A stretch of 64,000 bases of DNA from Galbitalea sp. SE-J8. GTDB taxonomy: Bacteria > Actinomycetota > Actinomycetes > Actinomycetales > Microbacteriaceae. Positions 7,801-17,416 of the stretch are shown here, piece after piece. Both the position numbers and the translations under genes were made by a program. Numbering within the stretch: position 1 is the first letter of the stretch; every line of letters begins with the position of its first letter. The notes below the pieces were generated by a model. It had not been told where the DNA came from, ran no database searches, and saw only the letters and a list, made by a program, of their open reading frames with translations. The stretch lies in contig NZ_JAUASV010000014.1 of assembly GCF_030345695.1 (NCBI RefSeq), forward strand, positions 25,303-89,302, given 5' to 3'.

Positions 7801-8556
7801 TCAGCGCCGCGCGAGCGCGGCCACCCGGCGCAGGTAATGCCGTTGCGGCGCGCTGCGCACCACGAGCGGCAGGCGACGGTAGGCCGCGGATGCGACGGCG
7901 AGCCGCCGCTCGACGCGCGCCTGATCGCGGTCGCTCCACGCCATCCGGAACTCCTCGCGCACGCGCCCAGGCAGCAGTGCGGCCGTGACGGCACGCACGC
8001 CCGGCAGCAGCGGGCGCAGCGGCACGGGCAGCGTCGCGCCGCCCAGCAGGGTGCGCTCGACCGCGCGCACCTCGTCGTCGACCGCGAGGCGTGCGAGCTG
8101 GGCGTCCCAGTAGCGGCCGAACGCGGCCCGGTCGGCGGGCCACAGCTCGGCGGGCATCTGCAGGGCGCCGCCGAGCACCGCGTAGGAGCGGTACAGCGCC
8201 TCGGCATCCGTCGGCTCGCCGAACACCCGGGTGTACATGCCGATCGCGGAGTCGTAGAGCGTCGCGGCGACCCAGAGCTGCAGCTCGGGGTCCATCGCAC
8301 TGTAGCCCGGCCCGCGCACCGGCGCGTGCGCCCGGTTCACGATGCGGCGCATCGCGGCGACCTCGCCGGGCGTGCCGGCCGCGATCGCATAGACATAGGC
8401 GAGCGTGCCGTGCAGCCGGCCGAGCGGGTCGCCCGCGAAGTCGCTGTGCCGGGCGACGCCGCGTCCGATCGCCGGATGGGCGAGCTGCAACAGCAGCGCG
8501 CGGCCGCCGGCGGCGAGCAGGATGCCCTCGCGGGACACCTCGGCGAGCGTCGTCAC
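7801..8556 (-). CDS. DUF2236 / MpaB-family oxygenase-like protein
   Basis: Protein of 251 aa matching the DUF2236 family (latex-clearing/MpaB-like putative haem oxygenases). The family signature EGILLAAGGRALLLQLAHPAI is followed by VARHSDF, a RLHGTLAYVYAIAAG segment and NRAHAPVRG with its conserved histidine. Later ATLYDSAIGMYTRVFG also fits. Biochemical role unproven for most members. Start at GTG 8554-8556, because homology begins with TTLAEVSREG; the frame stays open upstream inside the neighbouring gene. It is separated by only 7 nt from the hypothetical gene at 8564 and is probably cotranscribed with it. Confidence 0.85.
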   Translation of the reverse strand: MTTLAEVSREGILLAAGGRALLLQLAHPAIGRGVARHSDFAGDPLGRLHGTLAYVYAIAAGTPGEVAAMRRIVNRAHAPVRGPGYSAMDPELQLWVAATLYDSAIGMYTRVFGEPTDAEALYRSYAVLGGALQMPAELWPADRAAFGRYWDAQLARLAVDDEVRAVERTLLGGATLPVPLRPLLPGVRAVTAALLPGRVREEFRMAWSDRDQARVERRLAVASAAYRRLPLVVRSAPQRHYLRRVAALARR

Positions 8557-8563
8557 GGACGGC

Positions 8564-9166
8564 TCACTCGAGCGCGACCCCGCGCTCGGCCGCGAGTCCC
8601 GCGAGGTCGAGCGCGAGGAACGCGCCGACGCGCTCGGCCCGCTCGCGGACGTAGTCGGGATCGGGCGCCGGCTCCGGCTCGAGCGGCACGATCCGGCTCG
8701 CGAGGAACGCCCCGATCTCCCGCCACGCCTCCAGCCGGCTGCGCTCCACGAGCGCGTCGAGCGCGTCGCGGTCCCGCCCCCGGCCGGCGAAGGCCGCGGA
8801 CATGGCGCGGTGCACGGTCTCGCGGCGCTCGTTCTCGCGGTCCTCGGCCACGGCATCCGCATCGGGCAGCGGGTCGTCGAACCGCCGCGCCTCGCGGCGC
8901 GCCCGCTCGCGCTCGCCGAGCTCCCACTCCGAGTCGGCGAGCTGCTCGAACGCGCCCGCGGCGACCTCCGCGAGAGCGTCCCGATCGAGGTCGAGCCGGT
9001 CGCGCAGGGCGTCGACGACGATGCGGTTGCGCAGCGTCATCCGTACGCTCGACTCGGCGATGAGCACGCCGTCGTCGACGACGCGCTCGACGGGGGGCGG
9101 CTCGACGGGCGCGGGGGCCTCGTACGTTCCGAGGTCCCGGCGTCGCCGGCGCCAGAAGGGGCTCAT
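8564..9166 (-). CDS. Conserved hypothetical protein, charged and helical
   Basis: Protein of 200 aa whose family I cannot name. It begins MSPFWRRRRRDLG, a basic stretch without a membrane segment. A region with alternating Arg/Asp/Glu and Ala follows, probably mostly helical and cytoplasmic. The ATG at 9164-9166 is chosen because upstream codons in the same frame run into the repeat element at 9243. The codon pattern (G/C in third position) is typical of real genes here. It lies directly upstream of the DUF2236 gene on the same strand, suggesting an operon. Confidence 0.65.
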   Translation of the reverse strand: MSPFWRRRRRDLGTYEAPAPVEPPPVERVVDDGVLIAESSVRMTLRNRIVVDALRDRLDLDRDALAEVAAGAFEQLADSEWELGERERARREARRFDDPLPDADAVAEDRENERRETVHRAMSAAFAGRGRDRDALDALVERSRLEAWREIGAFLASRIVPLEPEPAPDPDYVRERAERVGAFLALDLAGLAAERGVALE

Positions 9167-9242
9167 CGCGATCCATTCTCGCGCGTGCCGGCCCCGCCGT
9201 GCTCGGTCGGCCCGCGTGCGTCGGCGCTCGGCCCGCGCTCTT

Positions 9243-9325
9243 CCGAAAACGAAGGAGGAATCGAACGGATGCGACCCGCACACCCGATTCCGGCCGCGGT
9301 CGCGCCCGTTCTCCTTCGTTTTCGG
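9243..9325. repeat. 83-bp complementary-end element, copy A
   Basis: Left arm CCGAAAACGAAGGAG (9243-9257), right arm CTCCTTCGTTTTCGG (9311-9325), perfectly complementary, with one more flanking T-A pair. The interior is 53 bp and unlike the other copies. It sits 61 nt past the stop of the dehydrogenase gene, where a terminator would be expected; the T4 run in the right arm fits that. Confidence 0.9.
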
Positions 9326-9385
9326 ACACAGCGGAGGCCGGCCCGCGCGTGCACCCGGCGCGAGGCGGCGCGGCGCAGCGCCCGG

Positions 9386-10873
9386 CTAATTCTGCGGGAA
9401 GCCCAGGTTGATGCCGCCGTGGCTGGGGTCGAGCCAGCGGCTCGTGACCGCCTTCTCCCGGGTGAAGAAGTGCACCGACTGCGGGCCGTAGGCCTTCGTG
9501 TCGCCGAACAACGAGGCCTTCCAGCCGCCGAACGAGTAGTAGCCGACCGGCACCGGGATCGGCACGTTGATGCCGATCATTCCCACCGTTACCTCGGTCT
9601 GGAAGCGCCGGGCGGCGCCGCCGTCGTTCGTGAAGATCGCCGTGCCGTTGCCGAACGGGCTCGCGTTGATGAGCGCGACGCCCTCCTCGTAGCTCGCGAC
9701 GCGCACCACGGACAGCACGGGGCCGAAGATCTCGTGCCGGTAGACGTCGGAGCTGGTCGGCACGGCGTCGATGAGCGTGGGCCCGAGCCAGAAGCCGTCG
9801 GCCGCGCCATCCGCTGCCACGCCGCGTCCGTCGACGACGACGCGCGCGCCGTCCCGCTCGGCGAGCTCGATGTAGCCGGCGACCTTGTCGCGGTGCTCCC
9901 GCGTGATGAGCGGCCCCATGTCGCAGCCGCGCGTGCCGTCCCCGACGGTGAGGCCGCCCATCCGTTCGGTGATCTTCGGGATGAGCGCGTCGGCGACGTC
10001 GCCGACCGCGACGACCACCGAGATCGCCATGCAGCGCTCGCCCGCACTGCCGAAGCCCGCGTTGACGGCGGAGTCGGCGACGAGGTCGAGGTCGGCGTCG
10101 GGCAGCACGAGCATGTGGTTCTTCGCGCCGCCGAGCGCCTGCACGCGCTTGCCGTGCTGCGCCGCGGTCTCGTAGATGTACTTCGCGATCGGCGTCGAGC
10201 CGACGAAGCTCACGGACGCGACATCCGGGTGCGTGAGGATCGCGTCGACGCTCTCCTTGTCGCCGTGCACGACGTTGAGCACGCCGTCGGGCAGGCCGGC
10301 CTCCTGCAGCAGCCGCGCCATCCAGACGGCGGCGCTCGGGTCCTTCTCGCTCGGCTTCAGCACGACGGTGTTGCCCGCGGCGATCGCGATCGGGAAGAAC
10401 CACAGCGGCACCATCGCCGGGAAGTTGAACGGCGAGATGATGCCGACGACCCCGAGCGGCTGACGGATGCTGTACACGTCGACGCCGGTCGAGACCGACT
10501 CACTGTACTCGCCCTTCATGAGGTTCGGGATGCTCGTGGCGAGCTCGACGACCTCGAGGCCGCGGGCGATCTCGCCGAGCGCGTCGGAGGTCACCTTGCC
10601 GTGCTCGTTCGTGAGGATCGCGGCGAGGTCGCCCTTGCGGGCGTTGAGCAGCTCCCGGAACGCGAACATGATCTGCTGGCGCTTGGCGAGGCTCGTGCCG
10701 GACCAGGCCGGGAAGGCGGCGGCCGCAGCGGCGACGGCGACGGCGACGTCATCCGTGCTGGCGAGGCGCACGTCCTTGGTGACGACGCCCTGCGCGGGGT
10801 TGTAGACGGGTGCCGTGCGCGTCGATTCACCAGTGAACGCGGCGCCGGAGACCCAGTGGTCGAGGATGGTCAT
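9386..10873 (-). CDS. mmsA: CoA-acylating methylmalonate-semialdehyde dehydrogenase
   Basis: Oxidises methylmalonate or malonate semialdehyde to propionyl- or acetyl-CoA in valine and inositol breakdown. 495 aa, normal length. The NAD site FNFPAMVPLWFFPIAIAAGN is present, as is GSTPIAKYIY. The catalytic cysteine is in GFGSAGERCMAIS near residue 285. The usual glutamate segment of aldehyde dehydrogenases is replaced by QALGGAKNHM, the mark of the CoA-dependent MmsA subgroup. The start is ATG 10871-10873, with TACACT (10880-10885) six bases upstream, so the transcript is probably leaderless. No other valine or inositol genes are adjacent. Confidence 0.95.
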   Translation of the reverse strand: MTILDHWVSGAAFTGESTRTAPVYNPAQGVVTKDVRLASTDDVAVAVAAAAAAFPAWSGTSLAKRQQIMFAFRELLNARKGDLAAILTNEHGKVTSDALGEIARGLEVVELATSIPNLMKGEYSESVSTGVDVYSIRQPLGVVGIISPFNFPAMVPLWFFPIAIAAGNTVVLKPSEKDPSAAVWMARLLQEAGLPDGVLNVVHGDKESVDAILTHPDVASVSFVGSTPIAKYIYETAAQHGKRVQALGGAKNHMLVLPDADLDLVADSAVNAGFGSAGERCMAISVVVAVGDVADALIPKITERMGGLTVGDGTRGCDMGPLITREHRDKVAGYIELAERDGARVVVDGRGVAADGAADGFWLGPTLIDAVPTSSDVYRHEIFGPVLSVVRVASYEEGVALINASPFGNGTAIFTNDGGAARRFQTEVTVGMIGINVPIPVPVGYYSFGGWKASLFGDTKAYGPQSVHFFTREKAVTSRWLDPSHGGINLGFPQN

Positions 10874-10879
10874 GCCGCG

Positions 10880-10916
10880 AGTGTAGGCACGAGACATTTC
10901 CCGAACATTTTGTTGG
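10880..10916 (-). promoter_or_regulatory. Leaderless mmsA promoter with AACA-n3-TGTT site
   Basis: On the minus strand TACACT (10880-10885) stands six bases before the ATG. Just upstream lies AACAAAATGTT, an inverted AACA/TGTT pair, followed by a related GGGAAATGT. The site is AT-rich in a GC-rich region and is placed to bind a regulator over the -35 area. Regulator unknown. Confidence 0.5.
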
Positions 10917-10959
10917 CGCGGGCGCGCGCGCATTCGATCCGATGGTGCCGCGAGCCATC

Positions 10960-11042
10960 CCGAAAACGAAGGAGATCCGCGCGATCCGCGGACCATTGCG
11001 GCGATACAGCGCCGCATCCGCCGGTTCCTCCTTCGTTTTCGG
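10960..11042. repeat. 83-bp complementary-end element, copy B
   Basis: Arms at 10960-10974 and 11028-11042, identical to copy A, with one extra C-G pair outside. Interior of 53 bp, unrelated to A. This copy lies between the divergent mmsA and rmuC genes, so it cannot serve simply as a terminator for either. Confidence 0.9.
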
Positions 11043-11108
11043 GGCGCGGGGTCGACCGAGCGGCGCGGGACCCGGGCGATGTCGGATGCCGCCGCCAGAC
11101 TGATCAGC

Positions 11109-12557
11109 ATGGAAGCCGTCCTGCTGCTCATCGGTCTCGTGCTCGGCGTCGCGCTCGGCGCGGTCATCGGCCTGCTCGTCGGTCGTTCGCGCACGACCGC
11201 GGCCGTCGCGGCAGCCGCCGCGGGAGCCGCCCCCGCGATCGATCCCGCGATCGTCGAGGCGCAGCGCGCCCAGCTCGATGCGCGCCACGCGCAGCTCGTC
11301 GCGGAGGTGCGCGCCGAGGAGCAGTCGGCGCGCGCGGAGGTGGGGTCCCAGCTGGCGGCGGCAGAGGCATCCGTCTCCGCACTGCGCGAGCAGCTCGTGC
11401 TCGCGCAGGATCAGTATCGCGAGCACGTCGAGCGTGCGCGCCGCGAGGCGGCGGAGCGCCAGGAGGCCGAGCGGGCGGAGAGCAGGGTGCTGCAGGCGCT
11501 CACGCCCGTGCAGGAGACGCTGCGCACCATGCAGGCGAAGGTCACCGAGCTCGAGACGCAGCGCTCGCAGCAGCACGGCGAGCTGAGCCAGCAGCTCAAG
11601 GCCGCGGCCGAGAGCGAGGAGCGCCTGCGCTCGACCGCCGAGTCGCTCGCCTCGGCCCTCAAGAACAACGCGACGCGCGGCGTGTGGGGCGAGACGCAGC
11701 TGCGCACGCTCGTCGAGTCCGCGGGGCTCATCAACCGGGTCGACTTCGACGTGCAGGCGACGATCGCCTCGGAGTCCGGGCTGCGCCGCCCCGACATGGT
11801 CATCAACCTGCCCGGCGGCAAGCAGATCCCGGTCGACTCGAAGGTGCCGTACAACGCCTACATCGAGGCCGCAGCGATTCCCGCGGGCGCGACCGGCGAC
11901 CAGGAGCGCGCCCGCGTCGACCTGCTCGCGAAGCACGGCAAGCAGGTGCGCTCCCACGTCGACGCGCTCTCGTCGAAGGCGTACTGGACCGGGCTCGACG
12001 CGAGCCCCGACTTCACGATCGCGTTCATCCCGAACGAGCCCCTGCTCGCGGCGGCGATCGAGGCCGAGCCCGCGCTCATGGAGTACGCGTTCTCGAAGCG
12101 CATCATCCTCGCCACGCCCGGCACGCTGTGGGCACTGCTCAAGACGATCGCGTTCACGTGGCAGCAGGACGTGCTCACCGAGGATGCCAAGCGCCTGTTC
12201 GACCTGTCCCGCGAGCTCTACTCCCGCATCGCGACGATGGCGGAGCACGCGGATGCCGTCCGCCGCTCGATCGAGTCGACCGTGAACAACTACAACAGGT
12301 TCGCGTCGAGCCTCGAGCAGCGCGTGCTCGTCACCGCCCGCAAGCTCGACGCTCTCGACGAGTCGAAGGTCATCCCGACCCCGGCGACCATCGAGTCCGC
12401 GCCCAAGCGCCTCACGCAGGCCGAGTTCGTGCGCGCCGAGCTCGAGGCGCTCGACGAGACCGGCATCGCCCCTGCGGAGATCGACACCGCGATCGTCACG
12501 CCGGAGGCCGCGCCGACACCCGACCTGGGCGACGCGGCCGAGAAGCGCACCGCGTAG
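11109..12557 (+). CDS. rmuC: DNA recombination protein RmuC
   Basis: Membrane-anchored nuclease-fold protein of 482 aa that limits DNA inversions at short inverted repeats in E. coli. One N-terminal membrane helix (residues about 2-24, AVLLLIGLVLGVALGAVIG) is followed by a long Ala/Glu/Gln-rich coiled coil (about 50-190). The RmuC domain begins at NATRGVWGETQLRTLVESAGL and contains VDSKVPYNAY, a conserved PD-(D/E)XK-like core. Length normal. ATG 11109 is preferred over ATG 11079, since it begins exactly at the membrane helix and CAGACT (11096-11101) stands seven bases before it, giving a leaderless start. Convergent with glpX. Confidence 0.93.
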   Translation: MEAVLLLIGLVLGVALGAVIGLLVGRSRTTAAVAAAAAGAAPAIDPAIVEAQRAQLDARHAQLVAEVRAEEQSARAEVGSQLAAAEASVSALREQLVLAQDQYREHVERARREAAERQEAERAESRVLQALTPVQETLRTMQAKVTELETQRSQQHGELSQQLKAAAESEERLRSTAESLASALKNNATRGVWGETQLRTLVESAGLINRVDFDVQATIASESGLRRPDMVINLPGGKQIPVDSKVPYNAYIEAAAIPAGATGDQERARVDLLAKHGKQVRSHVDALSSKAYWTGLDASPDFTIAFIPNEPLLAAAIEAEPALMEYAFSKRIILATPGTLWALLKTIAFTWQQDVLTEDAKRLFDLSRELYSRIATMAEHADAVRRSIESTVNNYNRFASSLEQRVLVTARKLDALDESKVIPTPATIESAPKRLTQAEFVRAELEALDETGIAPAEIDTAIVTPEAAPTPDLGDAAEKRTA

Positions 12558-12665
12558 CTCGCGACCCCGGGTCAACCCGTGTTCGGGCCACTAGGGCCGC
12601 GCGTTGGGGGCAGCGATCAACCACCCGTGGGGGCGACGACGAACCCGGAAGGGCGACGACGCCGG

Positions 12666-13649
12666 TCAGAGCCACTTCGACGCCAGGTGGTCGGCGCTCA
12701 CGCGGCGGATCGTGCCGGAGACCGAGCGCAGCACGATCGACTCGGTGCGGATCACGGGGCCGAGCCGGCGGACGCCCGCGACGAGCGAGCCGTCCGTGAC
12801 GCCCGTGGCGACGAAGAAGGTGTTGTCGGAGGCGACGAGCTCGTCGGCCTCGTAGACGTAGTCGAACCGGAGCCCGGCCGCCGCGCCGGCCTCGCGCTCC
12901 GCATCCGTCTTCGGGGCCAGGATGCCCTGGATCTGTCCGCCGAGCGCCTTGATCGCGCACGCGGTCGCGACGCCCTCGGGGCTGCCGCCGGTGCCGACGC
13001 ACATGTCGATGCGCGTGCCATACATCGCGGCGTTGATGCTGCCGGCGACGTCGCCGTCGAGCAGCAGGCGGGTGCCGGCGCCGGCCGCGCGGATGTCCTC
13101 GATGAGCTCCTCGTGCCGCGGCCGGTCGAGCACGGCGACGATGACCTCACCGACGTCCTTCTTCTTCGCCTTCGCGTACTCGCGGATGTTGTCGCCGATC
13201 GACTGGCGGATGTCGACGACGCCCTTGCCCTCGGCGCCGACGACGAGCTTCTGCATGTAGAACACGGTGTGCGCGTCGAGCATCGAGCCGCGGTCGGCGG
13301 CGGCGAGCATCGAGATCGCGTTCTGCCGGCCGGCGGCGGTGAGCGAGGTGCCGTCGATGGGGTCCACGGCGATGTCGGCGGCCGGTCCGTTGCCCGTGCC
13401 GACGCGCTCGCCGTTGAACAGCATCGGCGCCTTGTCCTTCTCGCCCTCGCCGATCACGACGACGCCGTCGAACTCGACCGTGCCGAGGAACTTGCGCATC
13501 GCGTCGACGGCCGCGCCGTCGGCACCGAGCTTGTCGCCGCGGCCGATGAACGGCACGGCGCGGATCGCGGCCGCCTCCGTCGCGCGCACGAGCTCGAGCG
13601 CGAGGTTCCGGTCGGGGTGGTTGAAGTGGGAGGCGGTCTCGTCGGTCAC
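12666..13649 (-). CDS. glpX: Class II fructose-1,6-bisphosphatase
   Basis: Gluconeogenic phosphatase of 327 aa converting fructose-1,6-bisphosphate to fructose-6-phosphate; the only FBPase type in most actinobacteria. Metal-binding motifs are IGEGE (66-70) and DPIDGT (96-101), followed by GTGGSPEGVA and the GGQIQGIL segment. Start at GTG 13647-13649 with GGAGAG 10 nt upstream; an in-frame TTG six codons earlier is less likely because it overlaps that ribosome site. It lies back to back with fba, which makes the substrate in the reverse pathway, so the two are controlled from one 150-bp divergent region. Confidence 0.96.
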   Translation of the reverse strand: MTDETASHFNHPDRNLALELVRATEAAAIRAVPFIGRGDKLGADGAAVDAMRKFLGTVEFDGVVVIGEGEKDKAPMLFNGERVGTGNGPAADIAVDPIDGTSLTAAGRQNAISMLAAADRGSMLDAHTVFYMQKLVVGAEGKGVVDIRQSIGDNIREYAKAKKKDVGEVIVAVLDRPRHEELIEDIRAAGAGTRLLLDGDVAGSINAAMYGTRIDMCVGTGGSPEGVATACAIKALGGQIQGILAPKTDAEREAGAAAGLRFDYVYEADELVASDNTFFVATGVTDGSLVAGVRRLGPVIRTESIVLRSVSGTIRRVSADHLASKWL

Positions 13650-13759
13650 TAGCGCAGAACTCTCCAAACGGATGGGATCGGGGGCGCCGTGGGGGGATCC
13701 GTCGTCGGATCAACGCGCTCCCAGCCTAGCCACCCGCGGATGCCGCCACCGCGCGTCGG

Positions 13760-13765
13760 TAGACT
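13760..13765 (+). promoter_or_regulatory. -10 box of the fba promoter
   Basis: TAGACT at 13760-13765 with no clear -35 implies a start near 13772 and a leader of about 30 nt that contains the strong ribosome site GGAGGAGA (13791-13798). Unlike many genes here, fba is not leaderless. Confidence 0.6.
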
Positions 13766-13802
13766 CGGGGCGGACACCGACGCCCCTTTTGGAGGAGACA
13801 CC

Positions 13803-14828
<1,026 letters not shown>

Positions 14829-14875
14829 GCCGCCCGCGTCCGCGCACCCGCGCGCCCGCGCCCGAAACGCCCTGC

Positions 14876-14959
14876 CCGAAAACGAAGGAGATCGGGCCAC
14901 GAACGGCCGCCGACCCTCACGGTCGAGCGAGTTCGGGGCTCGATCTCCTTCGTTTTCGT
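14876..14959. repeat. 84-bp complementary-end element, copy C
   Basis: Arms CGAAAACGAAGGAGATCG and CGATCTCCTTCGTTTTCG form an 18-bp perfect stem, longer than in the other copies. The left outer arm starts at 14876. It lies between the convergent ends of fba and the gene at 14999, the expected place of a bidirectional terminator. Confidence 0.9.
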
Positions 14960-14998
14960 GACGCGCTTTCGTGGCGCTCTTCGTGACGCGGGCGGCGC

Positions 14999-16168
14999 TC
15001 AGGGACGCGGATGTGGGCCCGAGCCCGAGCCCGTGCCCTCGTCCCGGCGCACCGCGAAGGTGAGGAGGCCGCGCCGGGTGTCCCAGTCGAGGTCGTCGAC
15101 GGTGGTCTGCAGCGCGAGGTAGTACGGCGCGAGCATCGTCGAGCGTCGCCCCTCGGGCAGGTCGAGGTCGAGGCTGAGCGCGACCGCGGTCGAGCCGTCG
15201 GGCTGGCCGCGGAGCTCGATGAAGAGGCTGCCGGCATCCGCCCCGGGCGAGCGCAGCGCGGCGGTCAGCAGCCCGCGCAGCGCCGCCCGCTGGGCGGAGT
15301 TCATCCGGTCGGCACGGTGGTCCGGGTCGACGACGAACATCCGGCCGTGCGCCGCCACCGACTCCAGCCAGCTGCGGTTCACGCTCTCCTTCAGGTCGGA
15401 GCGCAGGCGGCGCGCGAGCTGTCCGGCGAGGGCGCGGTCGTCATCCGTCACGACGCCGGCGTCGGCGATCTGCTCCAGGAACGGCGCGACGCGCGCCCCG
15501 AGCCGGGCGAGCAGGTGGCGTTCGACGATGAGGGCGGTCTCGTCGGCGAGCGCGCCGTCGACGCGTTCCGGCACGGTGCCCGCGTCGACGAACAGCTCGC
15601 GGGTGCGCGCGACGACCGTCACGATGAACACCGCCGACGCGACGAGGCCGATGAGCGTCGTGCCCATCGCGATGACCGCGGCCGACACGGGCGGCCACAC
15701 GGTCACGTCGGTCGAGAACGCGATCCCGCCGGCGACGCCCGAGGCCACGCTCAGCACGCCGCCGTAGACGAGCACCTGCAGCACCGACGAGTGCGGCGCG
15801 AGCGTCGCGATCACGATCGCGACCCCGGCCGGCGCCCACCAGTACTGCACGAGGGTCGTCGCCGAGTAGTTCGCGCACGTCGAGACGACGAGCCCGGCGA
15901 TGGCCAGCGCGAGCACGGGGATCGCGGAGAGCGAGCCGAACGGACGCCGGAACGGCCCGGTGCGCACCTGAACGAGGAAGGATGCGGCCGCGACGAGCGC
16001 GACGGCCACGATGTCGAGCAGCGGGGCGGCGGCATCCCGCCACGTGCTCGTCACCGAGGCGAGGCCGTAGAACAGGATGAGCGCGCCGAACGACCCGGCG
16101 AAGAGCGGCCGCGAGTACCAGCTGAGCGGGTCCAGGCTCTGCGGCGAGGTGCGCAGCAGCCGGTTCAC
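14999..16168 (-). CDS. Membrane protein resembling a sensor kinase without catalytic domain
   Basis: 389 aa. Residues about 15-190 form several membrane helices (LFAGSFGALILFYGLASV, DIVAVALVAAASFLVQ, PVLALAIAGLVVSTC and others). The cytoplasmic half has long helices and a region that resembles a degenerate ATPase domain (MFVVDPDHRADRMNSAQRAALRGLL), but no N box and no DxGxG are present. The GTG start (16166-16168) overlaps the stop of the histidine kinase gene by four bases. Last gene of the ispH operon. It may be a kinase partner or a decayed paralogue; the function is not assigned. Confidence 0.75.
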   Translation of the reverse strand: MNRLLRTSPQSLDPLSWYSRPLFAGSFGALILFYGLASVTSTWRDAAAPLLDIVAVALVAAASFLVQVRTGPFRRPFGSLSAIPVLALAIAGLVVSTCANYSATTLVQYWWAPAGVAIVIATLAPHSSVLQVLVYGGVLSVASGVAGGIAFSTDVTVWPPVSAAVIAMGTTLIGLVASAVFIVTVVARTRELFVDAGTVPERVDGALADETALIVERHLLARLGARVAPFLEQIADAGVVTDDDRALAGQLARRLRSDLKESVNRSWLESVAAHGRMFVVDPDHRADRMNSAQRAALRGLLTAALRSPGADAGSLFIELRGQPDGSTAVALSLDLDLPEGRRSTMLAPYYLALQTTVDDLDWDTRRGLLTFAVRRDEGTGSGSGPHPRP

Positions 16169-17412
16169 GACGGCGCTCCGTCGACCTCGTGCGGCACTCG
16201 CGCGCCGACGGGCACGGACACGAGCACCGACGTGCCGGCGCCGACCCGCGACCAGACCCGCACGCTGCCGCCGCTCGCCTCGATCGCCGTGACCGCGGCA
16301 GCCGGGAGACCGGTCGTGGTCGCCGTGTCGAAGCCGACGCCCTGGTCGATGACCATGTAGGTCAGCTCGCTCGCCGCGCCGCCGACCACGAGCTCGGCGG
16401 AGGCCACCTGCGCGTGCGCGAGCACGTTGTCGAACGCGGCGCGCAGCAGCGCATGGATCGCCTCGCGCGCCGCCGGCGGCATCCGGACGACCTCGTCGTT
16501 CGTGCCCGTGACCTCGACGGTGAGCCCGCGCCACTGCATCTCGCTGACGAGCGCCACGGTGCCGTTGCGCACGGCGCTGTCGTCGCCGTCGACGTCGAGG
16601 GCGTGGCCCGGCTCGCGCAACCAGGTGGGCCTGCGCAGCGTGTCGACATCCGCTCGGAAGCGCTGCCGGGTGCGCTCGTCGAGCTCGTCCGGCGCGCTCA
16701 TCACGGCCGTGAGGTCGCCGAGCACGGTGTCGTGCACCATCGCGGCCGCGCGCTGCTCGAACTCGTGCTCGAGGGCGACGCGCCGGGTCTCGTGCTCGAG
16801 CCGCTCGAGGTCGGGGATGCGGCTCGCCTGGCTCGCCCGCACGACGGAGAGGATGACGTACGCGCTCGCGTAGACGGCCCAGCCCGTGACCGGGCCCCAG
16901 CCGGGCCACAGCGGCTGACCGAGCACGACGGCGGCGAGCCCGGTGGACGCGAACGAGACCCCGAGGCCGATGGTCGCCCAGGCCAGCCCGGCGAGCGGCC
17001 GCGCGACCGCCGGCGCGAGCAGAACGAGCGCGAACGCGGGTCGGTTGAGCAGGAACGTATTGTCGCCGTCGAGTCCGGGGTCGATCCGGTAGACGAGCAC
17101 GAAGAACGCCGTCGCGAGCGCGACGCCGAGCACGAGGTGCACGACCCGGGTGAGGAGCGTGCGACGCAGGCCCGCCACGACGACGACCGCGGTGAACGCG
17201 ATGAGGCAGAGCAGCGGCGGGAGGATCCGGTCGCCGTGCCCGCGCGCCACGAGCACGTCGACGAGCACCGGGATGTCGAGGATCGACACCAGGATCGACA
17301 CGGCCCAGCCGCTGCGGGCGACGGATGCGGTGACCACCTCGGAGGCGATCTCGCGCGGCAGCACGGCGATCCGCGTGCGCCTCTCGCCCCCCGGCCCTCC
17401 CCCGTTGGCCAT
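16165..17412 (-). CDS. Sensor histidine kinase, NarL-type partner class
   Basis: 415 aa. Five to six N-terminal membrane helices (about 30-195) are followed by a dimerisation helix with AAAMVHDTVLGDLTAV, His227 being the likely phosphorylated residue (HisKA_3-like HD motif). The HATPase domain has FDNVLAHA (N box variant) and DQGVGFD (G1 box). No response regulator gene is next to it, so it is orphan within this window. Start ATG 17410-17412, four bases after the stop of the upstream gene; the end overlaps the next gene as GTGA. Stimulus unknown. Confidence 0.85.
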   Translation of the reverse strand: MANGGGPGGERRTRIAVLPREIASEVVTASVARSGWAVSILVSILDIPVLVDVLVARGHGDRILPPLLCLIAFTAVVVVAGLRRTLLTRVVHLVLGVALATAFFVLVYRIDPGLDGDNTFLLNRPAFALVLLAPAVARPLAGLAWATIGLGVSFASTGLAAVVLGQPLWPGWGPVTGWAVYASAYVILSVVRASQASRIPDLERLEHETRRVALEHEFEQRAAAMVHDTVLGDLTAVMSAPDELDERTRQRFRADVDTLRRPTWLREPGHALDVDGDDSAVRNGTVALVSEMQWRGLTVEVTGTNDEVVRMPPAAREAIHALLRAAFDNVLAHAQVASAELVVGGAASELTYMVIDQGVGFDTATTTGLPAAAVTAIEASGGSVRVWSRVGAGTSVLVSVPVGARVPHEVDGAPS

Positions 17413-17416
17413 CGGA

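Noticed and set aside
9243..9325. Small peptide gene inside repeat copy A (GGAGG followed by an ATG)
   Set aside because: Only copies A and D have an ATG and the frame runs into flanking sequence without a stop; the conserved ends are complementary rather than coding.
8405..12799. A plus-strand open frame of more than 1,400 codons
   Set aside because: It lies antisense to several well-identified genes and crosses two repeat elements. Its translation is Arg/Ala/His-rich without domains, the usual shadow of high-GC genes.
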